This document shows, in pieces, positions 9,037 through 17,301 of a stretch of DNA of 64,000 bases. The DNA is from CBDCWQ01 sp965223435 (GTDB lineage Bacteria; Myxococcota; Kuafuiibacteriia; Kuafuiibacteriales; Kuafuiibacteriaceae). Each line of letters begins with the position of its first letter. Position 1 is the first letter of the stretch. The position numbers and the translations under genes were made by a program. The DNA lies in contig CBDCWQ010000014.1 in assembly GCA_965223435.1 (NCBI GenBank), positions 62,001-126,000 of the forward strand, written 5' to 3'. The notes beneath the pieces are model-generated. The model was not told where the DNA came from, searched no databases, and saw only the letters and a list, made by a program, of their open reading frames with translations.

Positions 9037-10285
9037 CTTTTTGCTCGATGAGCTGGGCCATAATGCGAAGGGTATCGAGTCGTGACATACCGGACAACGC
9101 AACGAGATCGTCATAACAAACAAAACCATCGATTTGCGATAGAATGAATCCGGCGCGGTGGTTGAGATTGAGCCAGATGATTTCCTCGGTGGAAATCAGC
9201 ACCTTGGGAACCGCACTGAAATCCCCTATTTTGGAGGCGTACATCTTAAGCAGATTTGCTTGCGCGTCTCGCGAAAGGGACTCAGCGGCTTTGGCCACCG
9301 AGGAATCCTCAGGGATGCGCTCGATGAGGTCCAAAGCACCATCAAAGTCGTGTAGTTGAAACCTATCCTGAGCCTCCCGAAAAAGCAGCTCTGGCGTTTC
9401 CTCTTCCTCAAGCTCGAGTTCCTCTGGGTCAAAGACCTCCCCTTCCACCGGATCGTCGATCAGAATATCTGCAGGGTCTATTTGTGGAAAATCAAGATCA
9501 CCTTCGTTGGGGTCAACGAGAAACTCATGCTCGGTGGTTTGTTCATCTGACGACAGAGCGAAGAGGGGAGCCGCTGCTTCCGACACCACATGCACGGAAG
9601 GAACAATATCGGCACTTAGGTTGCGAACCGCGCCGGTGGAAGGTCCTTCATCCCATGGCGTCGAAGTGTCCACAAGATCGCCTGGCGCCAACAAAGCCTC
9701 GCATTCGGGACTTTCGCCGGTTCCCTCCGTCGCAAAGTCGAGGGGATCCACAGAAGGAGACCTCGACTTGGGCAGCACGTCGAGCATGGGCACCGGCACG
9801 GACACGTCCAAGGCTTCCTCGTGAGCAGACTCAAACATGGGCGCCGCGTTCGGCACTGTGGGGTCTTCTAAAAATACGCCCGCGGGTTCCTTCGGTTCAA
9901 GCCACGGGTTGTCGGCGGGAAGCTCACCCAAAGCGTCGCCGATGGCGAATGGGAACGGCTCGGCGTCTTGCCCGTCTCCCCCCGAAGGCCCGGTGTTTGG
10001 TGAGCCAAGAAGGGTCGGTACGTTGGTTTCAATCACCGGATCGCCCGTCGACTCGTCCGGCGAACGTCCTAAAGCCCCTCTTTTGAAGCCAACGCTCGAG
10101 CTTCGTCTCAGAAGTTTCAGGCACTGCCTGGCGCGCGCGTTGTCGGGCTCGAGCTCGAGCGCACGGCGCCACCACGCCTGGGCAGCGCTCAGGTCACTTC
10201 TTCCAAACCAATACATTCCCGCGCGGATGCAGCCCTCAACCGTGGATCGGCCAGTGCCCCCTTCCTCGCTTGCCTCATGTTCCAT
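9020..10285 (-). CDS. TPR-containing acidic protein with C-terminal helix-turn-helix-like domain
   Basis: 421 residues, no signal peptide. Residues about 15-65 form one TPR-like helical pair (GMYWFGRSDLSAAQAWWRRA then LEPDNARARQCLKLLR). The middle (about 80-310) is acidic, Pro/Ser-rich and probably disordered. Around 310-345 another TPR-like pair follows (EAQDRFQLHDFDGALDLIER). The last 55 residues (IIWLNLNHRAGFILSQIDGF...) resemble a small winged-helix-like module that I also see at the N-terminus of the DnaJ protein in this operon. It is last in the hslV-hslU-argD-dnaJ-dnaK run, 14 bases after dnaK, so it may be an adaptor for that chaperone. Function unknown. Confidence 0.75.
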   Translation of the reverse strand: MEHEASEEGGTGRSTVEGCIRAGMYWFGRSDLSAAQAWWRRALELEPDNARARQCLKLLRRSSSVGFKRGALGRSPDESTGDPVIETNVPTLLGSPNTGPSGGDGQDAEPFPFAIGDALGELPADNPWLEPKEPAGVFLEDPTVPNAAPMFESAHEEALDVSVPVPMLDVLPKSRSPSVDPLDFATEGTGESPECEALLAPGDLVDTSTPWDEGPSTGAVRNLSADIVPSVHVVSEAAAPLFALSSDEQTTEHEFLVDPNEGDLDFPQIDPADILIDDPVEGEVFDPEELELEEEETPELLFREAQDRFQLHDFDGALDLIERIPEDSSVAKAAESLSRDAQANLLKMYASKIGDFSAVPKVLISTEEIIWLNLNHRAGFILSQIDGFVCYDDLVALSGMSRLDTLRIMAQLIEQKVIGTS

Positions 10286-10299
10286 CTCGGGGGGTCGTC

Positions 10300-12129
10300 T
10301 TAGCCCATCTTCTGAGCGACGCCTCGCAGCATCCTAAGGGTGCGCTCCAAAGGACCTTGAACCGCCTCAATGCCCTTTAAGGAGCGTGCTTCGACCGCAC
10401 TTTTGGCGCGGGTCATGGCCGCATCGGCCTTGGTGAGTGCCTCTTGTCCGAAACCAGACCCACTCATGAACGTGCGAACCTGGGGCAAAATGGTCTCAAT
10501 ATCGCGAATCGTCGCCTCGATGCGGGCACGTTTTTGCTCAAAGGCATCACTGGCCTTGGTATTGACCGCGTACTCTTCGGCCTCTTTTGCCATCTGACGC
10601 ACTTCTTCTTCGGTTAGGCCCGAAGTCGCGGTCACCGTGATGCTTTGCTCCTGACCAGTTTCCATGTCTTTTGCCGAAACCGATACAATACCGTCCGCCG
10701 AAATCTCAAACATCACCTCGATTTCGACCTCACCCCGTGGCGCTTCGCGAAGGCCAGACAAAATGAACTCCCCAAGGAGCTCGTTCTCCTCGGCGTGCAA
10801 AGAGTCGCCTTGAAACACCATGATGCGCACCGAAGTTTGGTTGTCGCGCACGGTGGTGAACACATGCGAGGCATCGGTGGGCACCGTTGTATTCTTCTCA
10901 ATGATGGTCTGAAACAGCCCACCAAGAATCATGATGCCCAAATTGTGCGGCGTCACATCAAGCAACAGCACACTGCTCTTTTCTTCGACCAAGGCCGCAC
11001 CTTGAATCGCAGCGCCCAAGGCCACAACTTCATCGGCGTTCACACTTTTTGAGGGCGTCAGGCCAAAATACTCGCGCACCATCTCCTGAAGCTTTGGTGT
11101 CCGTGTCTGCCCACCCACGAGCACCACGTCGTCGAGATCTCGTTTGTTGATGCCCGCATCTCCGAGCGTCTTTTCACAGATCTGAACGCAGCGCTCACAG
11201 AGATCGATCACCAGATCTTCAAACTTCTCGCGCGTCAGGGAACGCTGTAAATGCAAAGCATCGTTTTTGCCCGTAGAAATGATAAACGGCAGATTGATCT
11301 CTGTTTGTGGTGCACTCGAAAGCTCGCACTTCGCTTTCTCTGCGGCATCACGAATCCGTTGGAGCGCCATTCGATCTTTGCGCAAATCAATGCGGTGCTC
11401 TTTCAAAAAACCAAAAACAAGCCACTCGATGATGCGATTGTCGAAATCTTCGCCTCCAAGATAGGTATCCCCAGCGGTCGCCATCACTTCAAAGACGCCG
11501 CGACCGATCTCCAAGATAGAGATATCGAAGGTCCCCCCGCCTAGGTCGAACACCGCCACTTTCCGCTGGTCTGTCTTTCCGTAACCGTAGGCCAATGAGG
11601 CCGCCGTCGGCTCGTTGATAATTCTCAGAACGTCGAGCCCAGCGATGCGCCCCGCATCTTTGGTCGCCTGCCGCTGGCCATCATTGAAATAGGCAGGCAC
11701 CGTGATCACGGCCTTGAGCACATCCTGCTCAAGATGCTGCTCCGCGATGAGTTTCATTTCGCTCAGGATCATGGATGCAATTTCGGGAAGGCTATAAACC
11801 TTGTCTCTTAAGGCGATGCGCACATCGTGGTGGGGCCCCTCGGTCAGCTTATAGCTATAGGTTTCAAGCGCAGCCGCCACCGCGGGTGAATTCCACTTGC
11901 GACCGATCAGCCGCTTGGAGGCGTACACCGTCCCCTCCGGGTTTGTAATCGCTTGGCGCTTGGCGATGTGCCCGATGAGACGCCGACCACTTTCGGCCAC
12001 CGCCACGATGGACGGGGTCGTCAAATACCCGGCACGGTTCGGAATCACCTTGGGTATGCCCTCTTCGACCAAAGCCACGACCGAGTTCGTGGTGCCGAGA
12101 TCAATGCCGATGATAGGTTCAGACGACAA
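10300..12129 (-). CDS. Hsp70 chaperone, DnaK paralogue
   Basis: About 609 residues from a TTG at 12129, preceded by GGGAGGGG at 12137-12144; a TTG at 12156 is an alternative but would put that ribosome site inside the gene. The ATPase domain is intact: IIGIDLGTTNSVVAL, the phosphate-2 loop FDLGGGTFDISIL, and LVGGQTRTPKLQ. The linker is SSVLLLDVTPHNLGI, where classical DnaK reads DVLLLDVTPLSLGI. The substrate-binding domain and helical lid follow. The protein ends soon after the lid with no acidic C-terminal tail, so it is shorter than housekeeping DnaK (about 638). Its neighbour is a J-domain protein, making a dedicated Hsp70/J pair. No grpE is present. Confidence 0.9.
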   Translation of the reverse strand: MSSEPIIGIDLGTTNSVVALVEEGIPKVIPNRAGYLTTPSIVAVAESGRRLIGHIAKRQAITNPEGTVYASKRLIGRKWNSPAVAAALETYSYKLTEGPHHDVRIALRDKVYSLPEIASMILSEMKLIAEQHLEQDVLKAVITVPAYFNDGQRQATKDAGRIAGLDVLRIINEPTAASLAYGYGKTDQRKVAVFDLGGGTFDISILEIGRGVFEVMATAGDTYLGGEDFDNRIIEWLVFGFLKEHRIDLRKDRMALQRIRDAAEKAKCELSSAPQTEINLPFIISTGKNDALHLQRSLTREKFEDLVIDLCERCVQICEKTLGDAGINKRDLDDVVLVGGQTRTPKLQEMVREYFGLTPSKSVNADEVVALGAAIQGAALVEEKSSVLLLDVTPHNLGIMILGGLFQTIIEKNTTVPTDASHVFTTVRDNQTSVRIMVFQGDSLHAEENELLGEFILSGLREAPRGEVEIEVMFEISADGIVSVSAKDMETGQEQSITVTATSGLTEEEVRQMAKEAEEYAVNTKASDAFEQKRARIEATIRDIETILPQVRTFMSGSGFGQEALTKADAAMTRAKSAVEARSLKGIEAVQGPLERTLRMLRGVAQKMG

Positions 12130-12198
12130 ACGCTCGCCCCTCCCGCGTAGTATCAAGTTCCCGCGCCACTGGCTTTGACGGGGAGACGTCTTGGAAAC

Positions 12199-13470
12199 TT
12201 AAAAACCCCACTTGAGCTTCTTTAGGCGCTTCTTAGCATCGGTGTAGTTTGGCTTGAGCTCAAGAGCCCGCGAAAAAGCCCGAATGGCAGCCTTCTCCAT
12301 CCCGCCCTTCTCGTAACACATCCCGAGGACAAAATGAGCCTCGGGCTCGTCGGGGAGCAGGGACACCGCTTTTTGGGCCTCTGAGCTCGCCCGCTGGGGA
12401 TTTCGCCCTGCATTCACCATGTTATAGGCAAGACGAAGCCGCGCCGGACCGAAGTCCGGAGCCAGCCGCACGGCCTCCTCAAAACACTCGATGGCGAGCG
12501 CCCAGTTGGTGAGCTTCTCCTGGGAGATTCCCCGCTTCACCAACGGCCCAATCCGCATCTCCTGGGCGCCGGTCTTCAGCTCTTCCACCAGCTTTCGGTG
12601 GATATCCCTGCTGTCGAAGGCTTCCGCCGTTTGGGCCGCACGCAGGGCACCCATCAGATCCCCGGTGTCCTTCTTCTCCAGCGCCTCTTGGTACAGCTTT
12701 TTGGCCTGGCCGAGCCTTTTTCGCATCGGATTTCGACGCTTTCGCCGGCGCGAACTTTCCTCGCTGCGTCTTTGCTCCCGCCGCTTCCGGTCTTGGTTCA
12801 AATGCATCTCGGCGATTTGCTCTTCGTCGGGAAGGTGGGCGATGGTCCCATCGTAGGCCGCCCGTTTCCGCTCATGAGACAACACCGAATAGGCCTGCTG
12901 CACTTTTCTGAAGTTTTCTTTCACGAGCTGCTTGAAGGCCCCGAGCGCTTGCCGACCAAAGCTGTCCGGATGCCATTCTTTGCTCCGCTCGAAATAGCCC
13001 GCTTTGATTTCTTTCGCGTCTGCTTTGCGGCGTACCTGGAGGATTTCATAGAGCGTCCATTCTTCTAAGTGCTCGTGAAACCAGATGATCCGCTTCTTTT
13101 CTTCCAGGCTGAGATCACACGTCTCCTGGATGAGGTGCACCGGAAAAACAAAATCGCCATACAGCAGGACATCGTCGGATTCGGGCTCGAAACCGCTATC
13201 TTGGGGGTCGACCCCCTCCATCACCACGACCTTGAGCTGAACCAGGCGCCTCAACATCTTCTGAGTCTGTTCGACAGGCTGGCCCAAGAGATGGGCGAGG
13301 TCGACGACATTGGTGGCGCCGTCCACCCGAACCGCTACAAAACCCTCGTCTGGGGTAAGATTCCGCTTGGTCAGGTCAATGCCATCGACCAGTTGGGGGA
13401 TCACGGATCCCGCCGTCGTTGGCTCGCCTTCAACGCCTGAACGTCCGCGCTTTGTGCCGCGAGCAGCCAC
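12199..13470 (-). CDS. J-domain protein with C-terminal TPRs
   Basis: About 423 residues if it starts at GTG 13470; GTG 13404 is an alternative, and both clear the end of argD. Upstream in-frame codons overlap argD and read as out-of-frame argD. The N-terminal 70 residues (LVDGIDLTKRNLTPDEGFVA...) are a helix-rich module like the C-terminus of the TPR protein two genes downstream. The J domain follows (TLYEILQVRRKADAKEIK ... WHPDSFG ... AYSVLSHERKRAAYDG), with HPD intact. A basic Arg/Lys stretch and at least two TPRs close the protein. It should stimulate the adjacent DnaK paralogue and present clients via the TPRs. Gly/Phe and zinc-finger domains of classical DnaJ are absent. Confidence 0.85.
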   Translation of the reverse strand: MAARGTKRGRSGVEGEPTTAGSVIPQLVDGIDLTKRNLTPDEGFVAVRVDGATNVVDLAHLLGQPVEQTQKMLRRLVQLKVVVMEGVDPQDSGFEPESDDVLLYGDFVFPVHLIQETCDLSLEEKKRIIWFHEHLEEWTLYEILQVRRKADAKEIKAGYFERSKEWHPDSFGRQALGAFKQLVKENFRKVQQAYSVLSHERKRAAYDGTIAHLPDEEQIAEMHLNQDRKRREQRRSEESSRRRKRRNPMRKRLGQAKKLYQEALEKKDTGDLMGALRAAQTAEAFDSRDIHRKLVEELKTGAQEMRIGPLVKRGISQEKLTNWALAIECFEEAVRLAPDFGPARLRLAYNMVNAGRNPQRASSEAQKAVSLLPDEPEAHFVLGMCYEKGGMEKAAIRAFSRALELKPNYTDAKKRLKKLKWGF

Positions 13471-13519
13471 AATCCCTACGAAGCCCGAGCTTCGATGTTC
13501 TCCGGTGCCTAAAATGCCG

Positions 13520-14749
13520 TCAAGGTGGGAGTTCGGAAGACCCGAGTTCCGCCAAAACCTCTTTGAGCACGTCGAGGGCCGCATCGACCTCTTTGGCCTC
13601 CACGACCAAGGGCGGGACCAACCGAACCACCCGAGGACCGGCAAGATGCACCAGGACGCCGCGGTCCCTCGCGGCCAACACCACCGCCTTGGCATCAAAC
13701 GGGACTTCGGGCCGAAGCTCGGCCCCCACCAATAGGCCGCGCCCCCGAACCTCGGAAAATACGGAGAGCTCTCTCGAAATGGACTCCAGCCCTTCGGCCA
13801 GCCGAGCCCCTAGCTGGCGGACGCGCTCCAAAAATCCCGGCTCCGAGATCACATCCAAGACCACGTTGCCCGCCGCACACGCCACCGGGTTTCCGCCGAA
13901 GGTCGTAGCGTGGGTACCCGGAACCAGCACACCCGCGACCTCCCTGGCCGCGACCATCGCACCCAGGGGCAGACCACCTCCGAGCCCCTTCGCCAGGGTC
14001 ATGATGTGGGGCACCACACCATCATGCTCGTGACAGAACATCGTACCGGTACGCCCCACGCCCACCTGGACCTCATCAAAGATGAGGAGGGCTTGGTGCG
14101 CATCGGCCAGCCGGCGGCAAAGTTTCAAAAACGCAGGCTTCGCCGCCCGCACGCCGCCCTCTCCTTGAATGGGCTCGACCAATATGGCCGCGGTGCGGTT
14201 CGAGACGGCCGCCTCAAGGGCGGCTTCGTCGTTCAACGGAGCATGCCGAAAGCCCAAAGGCATGGGCCCAAAACCTTCGTGGTACTTCGGCTGTCCCGTA
14301 GCCGCCAAAGCACCATAGGTCCGCCCATGAAACGACTGGGCAAACGACAGAATTTCTGTTCGTTCGGGCTCTCCTTTTTGGTGGGCAAATCGTCTCGCAA
14401 GCTTGATGGCGGCCTCGTTCGCTTCGGCACCTGAGTTGCAAAAATACACGGCGTCCGCAAAAGAATGCGCCACAAGCTTTTCAGCAAGCGTCACCGATGG
14501 CTCATTCAAATAGAGGTTCGAAGTATGGAGGATACGCCCGACCTGGGCCTCAATGGCACGAAGCAAACGAGGGTGTCCGTGTCCCAAAGCGCTGACCGCA
14601 ATGCCCGACACCATATCGAGAAAGCGACGCCCGGATGCGTCGGTCACGTAGCAGCCATTGCCCTGGCAAAGGACCAGCGGTGCAGGCTGGTAGTTTGGCG
14701 TAAATACCGCTTTGGCCCTCGCGGCCAAAAGTTCGTCTGAATTCTTCAT
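13520..14749 (-). CDS. argD: Acetylornithine aminotransferase (class III PLP transaminase)
   Basis: 409 residues. Motifs: FCNSGAEANEAAIKLAR near the N-terminal third, SFHGRTYGALAATGQ, ILVEPIQGEGGV, LIFDEVQVGVGRTG (PLP-ring Asp), and TLAKGLGGGLPLGA with the Schiff-base Lys. It converts N-acetylglutamate semialdehyde to N-acetylornithine in arginine synthesis and may also act on succinyl-diaminopimelate. The ATG is 2 bases after the hslU stop, so it is coupled to hslVU. Other arginine genes are not in the window; I recall hslU followed by argB-argD in Geobacter-type genomes, which would explain the odd neighbour as an ancestral arrangement. An ornithine or GABA transaminase is a less likely alternative. 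Confidence 0.88.
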   Translation of the reverse strand: MKNSDELLAARAKAVFTPNYQPAPLVLCQGNGCYVTDASGRRFLDMVSGIAVSALGHGHPRLLRAIEAQVGRILHTSNLYLNEPSVTLAEKLVAHSFADAVYFCNSGAEANEAAIKLARRFAHQKGEPERTEILSFAQSFHGRTYGALAATGQPKYHEGFGPMPLGFRHAPLNDEAALEAAVSNRTAAILVEPIQGEGGVRAAKPAFLKLCRRLADAHQALLIFDEVQVGVGRTGTMFCHEHDGVVPHIMTLAKGLGGGLPLGAMVAAREVAGVLVPGTHATTFGGNPVACAAGNVVLDVISEPGFLERVRQLGARLAEGLESISRELSVFSEVRGRGLLVGAELRPEVPFDAKAVVLAARDRGVLVHLAGPRVVRLVPPLVVEAKEVDAALDVLKEVLAELGSSELPP

Positions 14750-14751
14750 GG

Positions 14752-16134
14752 CTACAATACAAAACGAGAGAGGTCCTCGCTTTCAAGAACCTTCGAAAGC
14801 TGTTTTTGCACAAACGGGCGATCGATCACCACCCGCGTCTCAATCTTCTCAGGGGCGTGAAAGGAAATTTCTTCCACCAATGTTTCCATCACCGTGTGCA
14901 ACCGGCGGGCACCGATGTTCTCACGAGACTGATTCACCTCAGCCGCAATATTCGCGACCTCTTCGACCGCATCTTGAGTAAACTCCAGCTCGACGCCCTC
15001 CGTGCCAAGGAGTGCGACATACTGCTTTATCAGGGAGTTTTTGGGTTCGGACAAAATTCGAACAAAGTCGCCGCCCGACAAGGCATTCAGTTCGACACGA
15101 ATCGGGAAACGCCCCTGCAGCTCGGGAATGAGGTCCGAAACCTTGGCGGTGTGAAAAGCGCCGGCCGCGATAAACAGAATGTGATCCGTGCAAAGGCGTC
15201 CATACTTGGTGTTGATGGTTGACCCCTCGACGATGGGCAATAGATCTCGCTGGACGCCCTCACGCGACACGTCCGGTCCCCCCGCCTTATGGGCACCCGA
15301 AGCCACTTTGTCTATTTCGTCGATGAAAATGATGCCGCTGTCGGCGGCCAAGCTGAGCGCGTCCCGGTGCACTTGGTCCATATCGAGGAGTCGGTTAACC
15401 TCCTCTTGAACCAGAATCTCGCGCGCCTCTTTGACCGTCACCTTTCGCCGGTTTTTGGGCCCTGAGCCCCCTCGCATCCCACCGAGCATGTCCTGAATCT
15501 GGAAGACCATATCCTGGACACCCTCGTTGCTGAAATTCTGAACAAACGAGACCGGCGGCCTGGCGCTGACTTCGATCTCGACCGAACGATCGTCGAGCCT
15601 GCCCTCGCGAAACATGCGCCGAAATGTCTCTCGGGTTCTCGATTCTGAATCCGAAGGTGGGTCTTCTTCCGCATTCGACTCGAAGCCGTGCGTAGCCTTA
15701 CCCGGGAGCAAAAGGTCGAGGATGCGCTCTTCGGCGGCGACCTCCGCTTTCGCTTCAACCTCACGTTTGGCCTCTTCTCGCACCAAATTGACCGCGGTCT
15801 CGACCAGATCCCGGACCATCGATTCGACGTCTCGACCGACGTAGCCCACCTCGGTGAACTTAGAGGCTTCCACCTTGACAAAAGGCGCACGAATCAACTT
15901 CGCCAGCCGTCTTGCAATTTCGGTTTTGCCCACACCTGTGGGGCCGATCATCAGGATGTTCTTGGGAACAATCTCATCCCTCAAATCGTCGGCTACCCGC
16001 TGGCGGCGCCACCGATTCCTGAGCGCGATGGCCACTGCGCGTTTTGCTTTGTCTTGGCCGACGATGTAGCGATCGAGCTCGCCAACCGTCTCCCGCGGCG
16101 TAAAAGCCTGCCGCTGAGACCCTACCTCATCCAT
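14752..16134 (-). CDS. hslU: HslU, ATPase subunit of the HslUV protease
   Basis: About 460 residues from ATG 16134; the 32 extra codons upstream lie in hslV and are rejected. N-terminal ATPase: ELDRYIVGQDKAKRAVAIAL, Walker A GPTGVGKTEIAR, and the pore motif GYVGRDVES. The inserted I domain spans about residues 110-245, Walker B is GIIFIDEIDKVAS, and the C-terminus SEDLSRFVL is the tail that docks into HslV. HslU unfolds substrates and feeds them to the HslV chamber. The start overlaps the hslV stop by 8 bases. Confidence 0.97.
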   Translation of the reverse strand: MDEVGSQRQAFTPRETVGELDRYIVGQDKAKRAVAIALRNRWRRQRVADDLRDEIVPKNILMIGPTGVGKTEIARRLAKLIRAPFVKVEASKFTEVGYVGRDVESMVRDLVETAVNLVREEAKREVEAKAEVAAEERILDLLLPGKATHGFESNAEEDPPSDSESRTRETFRRMFREGRLDDRSVEIEVSARPPVSFVQNFSNEGVQDMVFQIQDMLGGMRGGSGPKNRRKVTVKEAREILVQEEVNRLLDMDQVHRDALSLAADSGIIFIDEIDKVASGAHKAGGPDVSREGVQRDLLPIVEGSTINTKYGRLCTDHILFIAAGAFHTAKVSDLIPELQGRFPIRVELNALSGGDFVRILSEPKNSLIKQYVALLGTEGVELEFTQDAVEEVANIAAEVNQSRENIGARRLHTVMETLVEEISFHAPEKIETRVVIDRPFVQKQLSKVLESEDLSRFVL

Positions 16135-16705
16135 CTTGTCCGAGCTCCTCCACCGTGATCTGGTGGTTGGTATAAATACAAATATCCGCAGCGATCTGAA
16201 GCGATGCCTCGACAAGGGCCTTCGGCCCAAGATCGCTATGGCCCTTTAGGGCCCGGGCCGCCGCCAAAGCCATGGGCCCCCCGCTCCCTATCGCCGTCAA
16301 ACCCTCGTCGGGCTCGATCACGTCCCCATTGCCTGAAAGGACAAGCGTCTTTTTTCGATCGGCCACCACCAGCATCGCTTCGAGCCGTCTTAAGTAACGA
16401 TCGGTACGCCAATCTTTGGCCAGAGCCACCGCGGCCCGAAGAAGCTGGCCCCCGTGCTCCTTAAGCTTCTCCTCAAAGCGCTCAAACAGGGTAAACGCGT
16501 CGGCTGTCGAACCGGCAAAACCCGAAAGGACCGCGCCGTCGTACAGGGTTCGAACCTTGCGTGCACTCGCCTTCACAATCGTTTGGCCCAAAGTCACTTG
16601 CCCATCGGCGCCCATCGCCACCCACGAACCGCGGCGGGCAGTGACCACTGTGGTTCCATGAAAATCTAAACGAGACTCGCCTGACCCCATGATGCGCCTA
16701 CTCAT
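16127..16705 (-). CDS. hslV: HslV, proteasome-like peptidase subunit
   Basis: 192 residues from ATG 16705; ATG 16690, with AGTAGG 6 bases ahead, is equally possible, and the ATG at 16753 seems too far upstream. The catalytic N-terminal Thr lies in FHGTTVVTARRGSW, so about 12-17 residues are removed on maturation. Other family motifs are VAMGADGQVTLGQT, ARKVRTLYDGAVLSGFAGS and the TDAFTLFE-like ADAFTLFERFEEKL. The C-terminal ADICIYTNHQITVEEL is typical. HslV forms the double hexamer degraded-substrate chamber capped by HslU. It is the first gene of a six-gene minus-strand run. Confidence 0.96.
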   Translation of the reverse strand: MSRRIMGSGESRLDFHGTTVVTARRGSWVAMGADGQVTLGQTIVKASARKVRTLYDGAVLSGFAGSTADAFTLFERFEEKLKEHGGQLLRAAVALAKDWRTDRYLRRLEAMLVVADRKKTLVLSGNGDVIEPDEGLTAIGSGGPMALAAARALKGHSDLGPKALVEASLQIAADICIYTNHQITVEELGQDG

Positions 16706-17089
16706 CAGCACCATCACCCCGCCGTCAAGGACGTCCGAGGCCATTGTCTTCAAGGAATGGGGCCAACACCCTGCCGCCAGCGCACACGCAACCCCAGCCC
16801 GGCCAAGGCTTCATCCCATGGTTCCGTTGCGTCGACCCCTTTTGGGCCTCCCGAATCCAGCAGCCCAAGCGCACGCCCGTTCGGCCTTCCGGGGCCCGGT
16901 CCGAAGGGGCCGGCCCAGCCTTGGCCCTCGGCACACGACAAACAAAAGCGGTTCGTGCGGATGCTATACACAAGTGAGCCGAGCAATCGTTCGAAGCGAA
17001 GCGAGCGCCCCGCGCCCAGCCATCCCATGACGGAATCCCAGGGGCCTCTACGCGATGGGCCCTCCGGCGGCAGGCCCTCGAGCGTCGAA

Positions 17090-17122
17090 GACCCAAGCGT
17101 TGCTCTGAGCAACGCTTGGGTC
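17090..17122. repeat. Perfect 15-bp inverted repeat with 3-base loop
   Basis: Arms GACCCAAGCGTTGCT (17090-17104) and AGCAACGCTTGGGTC (17108-17122) are exact reverse complements around CTG. No T-run follows on either strand, so it is not a classical intrinsic terminator. It lies between xerC and hslV on their coding strand and may be a terminator, an RNA element or an operator. Confidence 0.8.
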
Positions 17123-17202
17123 ACGTCACGCTATGCAAAAAATAAGGCATGCCTCTGACACAACGACCCCCCCAAAGGCGCAATCATGCTTTCGACGCCG
17201 CG

Positions 17203-17231
17203 CATTTGCCATAGCGAAGCAACCCTGTCAA
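17203..17231 (-). promoter_or_regulatory. Candidate sigma-70 promoter upstream of hslV
   Basis: On the minus strand a consensus TTGACA occupies 17231-17226. About 16-17 bases later comes GCAAAT/CAAATG, a weak -10. Transcription would start near 17196 and read through the hairpin towards hslV. The -35 is perfect but the -10 is poor, so this is tentative. Confidence 0.35.
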
Positions 17232-17301
17232 ACGCTTTTCAGAACTCTGGAGCCTGGAACCGCGGTCAACGGACGATCGCCCCATCGATTTTACCTGAAC
17301 A

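Larger units (their letters stand above)
16706..17301 (-). other. Long leader region between xerC and hslV
   Basis: 596 bases without a confident gene. It holds a TTGACA-type promoter candidate near 17203-17231, a T-rich stretch at about 17137-17142 on the minus strand, and a perfect hairpin at 17090-17122. A minus-strand frame 17124-16750 (124 codons, GTG start inside the hairpin) is open and ends near hslV. Its product has no motif I recognise and is rich in Gly/Pro/Arg as expected of high-GC non-coding DNA, so I do not call it. The region could be an hslV leader or encode a small RNA. Confidence 0.4.

Noticed and set aside
13520..13698. N-terminal extension of the J-domain protein to 13698
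   Set aside because: This part overlaps argD and reads Trp/Arg-rich, as expected of the wrong frame of argD.
16750..17124. Possible 124-aa gene between xerC and hslV
   Set aside because: No recognisable motif, start codon inside a perfect hairpin, composition like non-coding high-GC DNA; kept only as a note in the leader entry.
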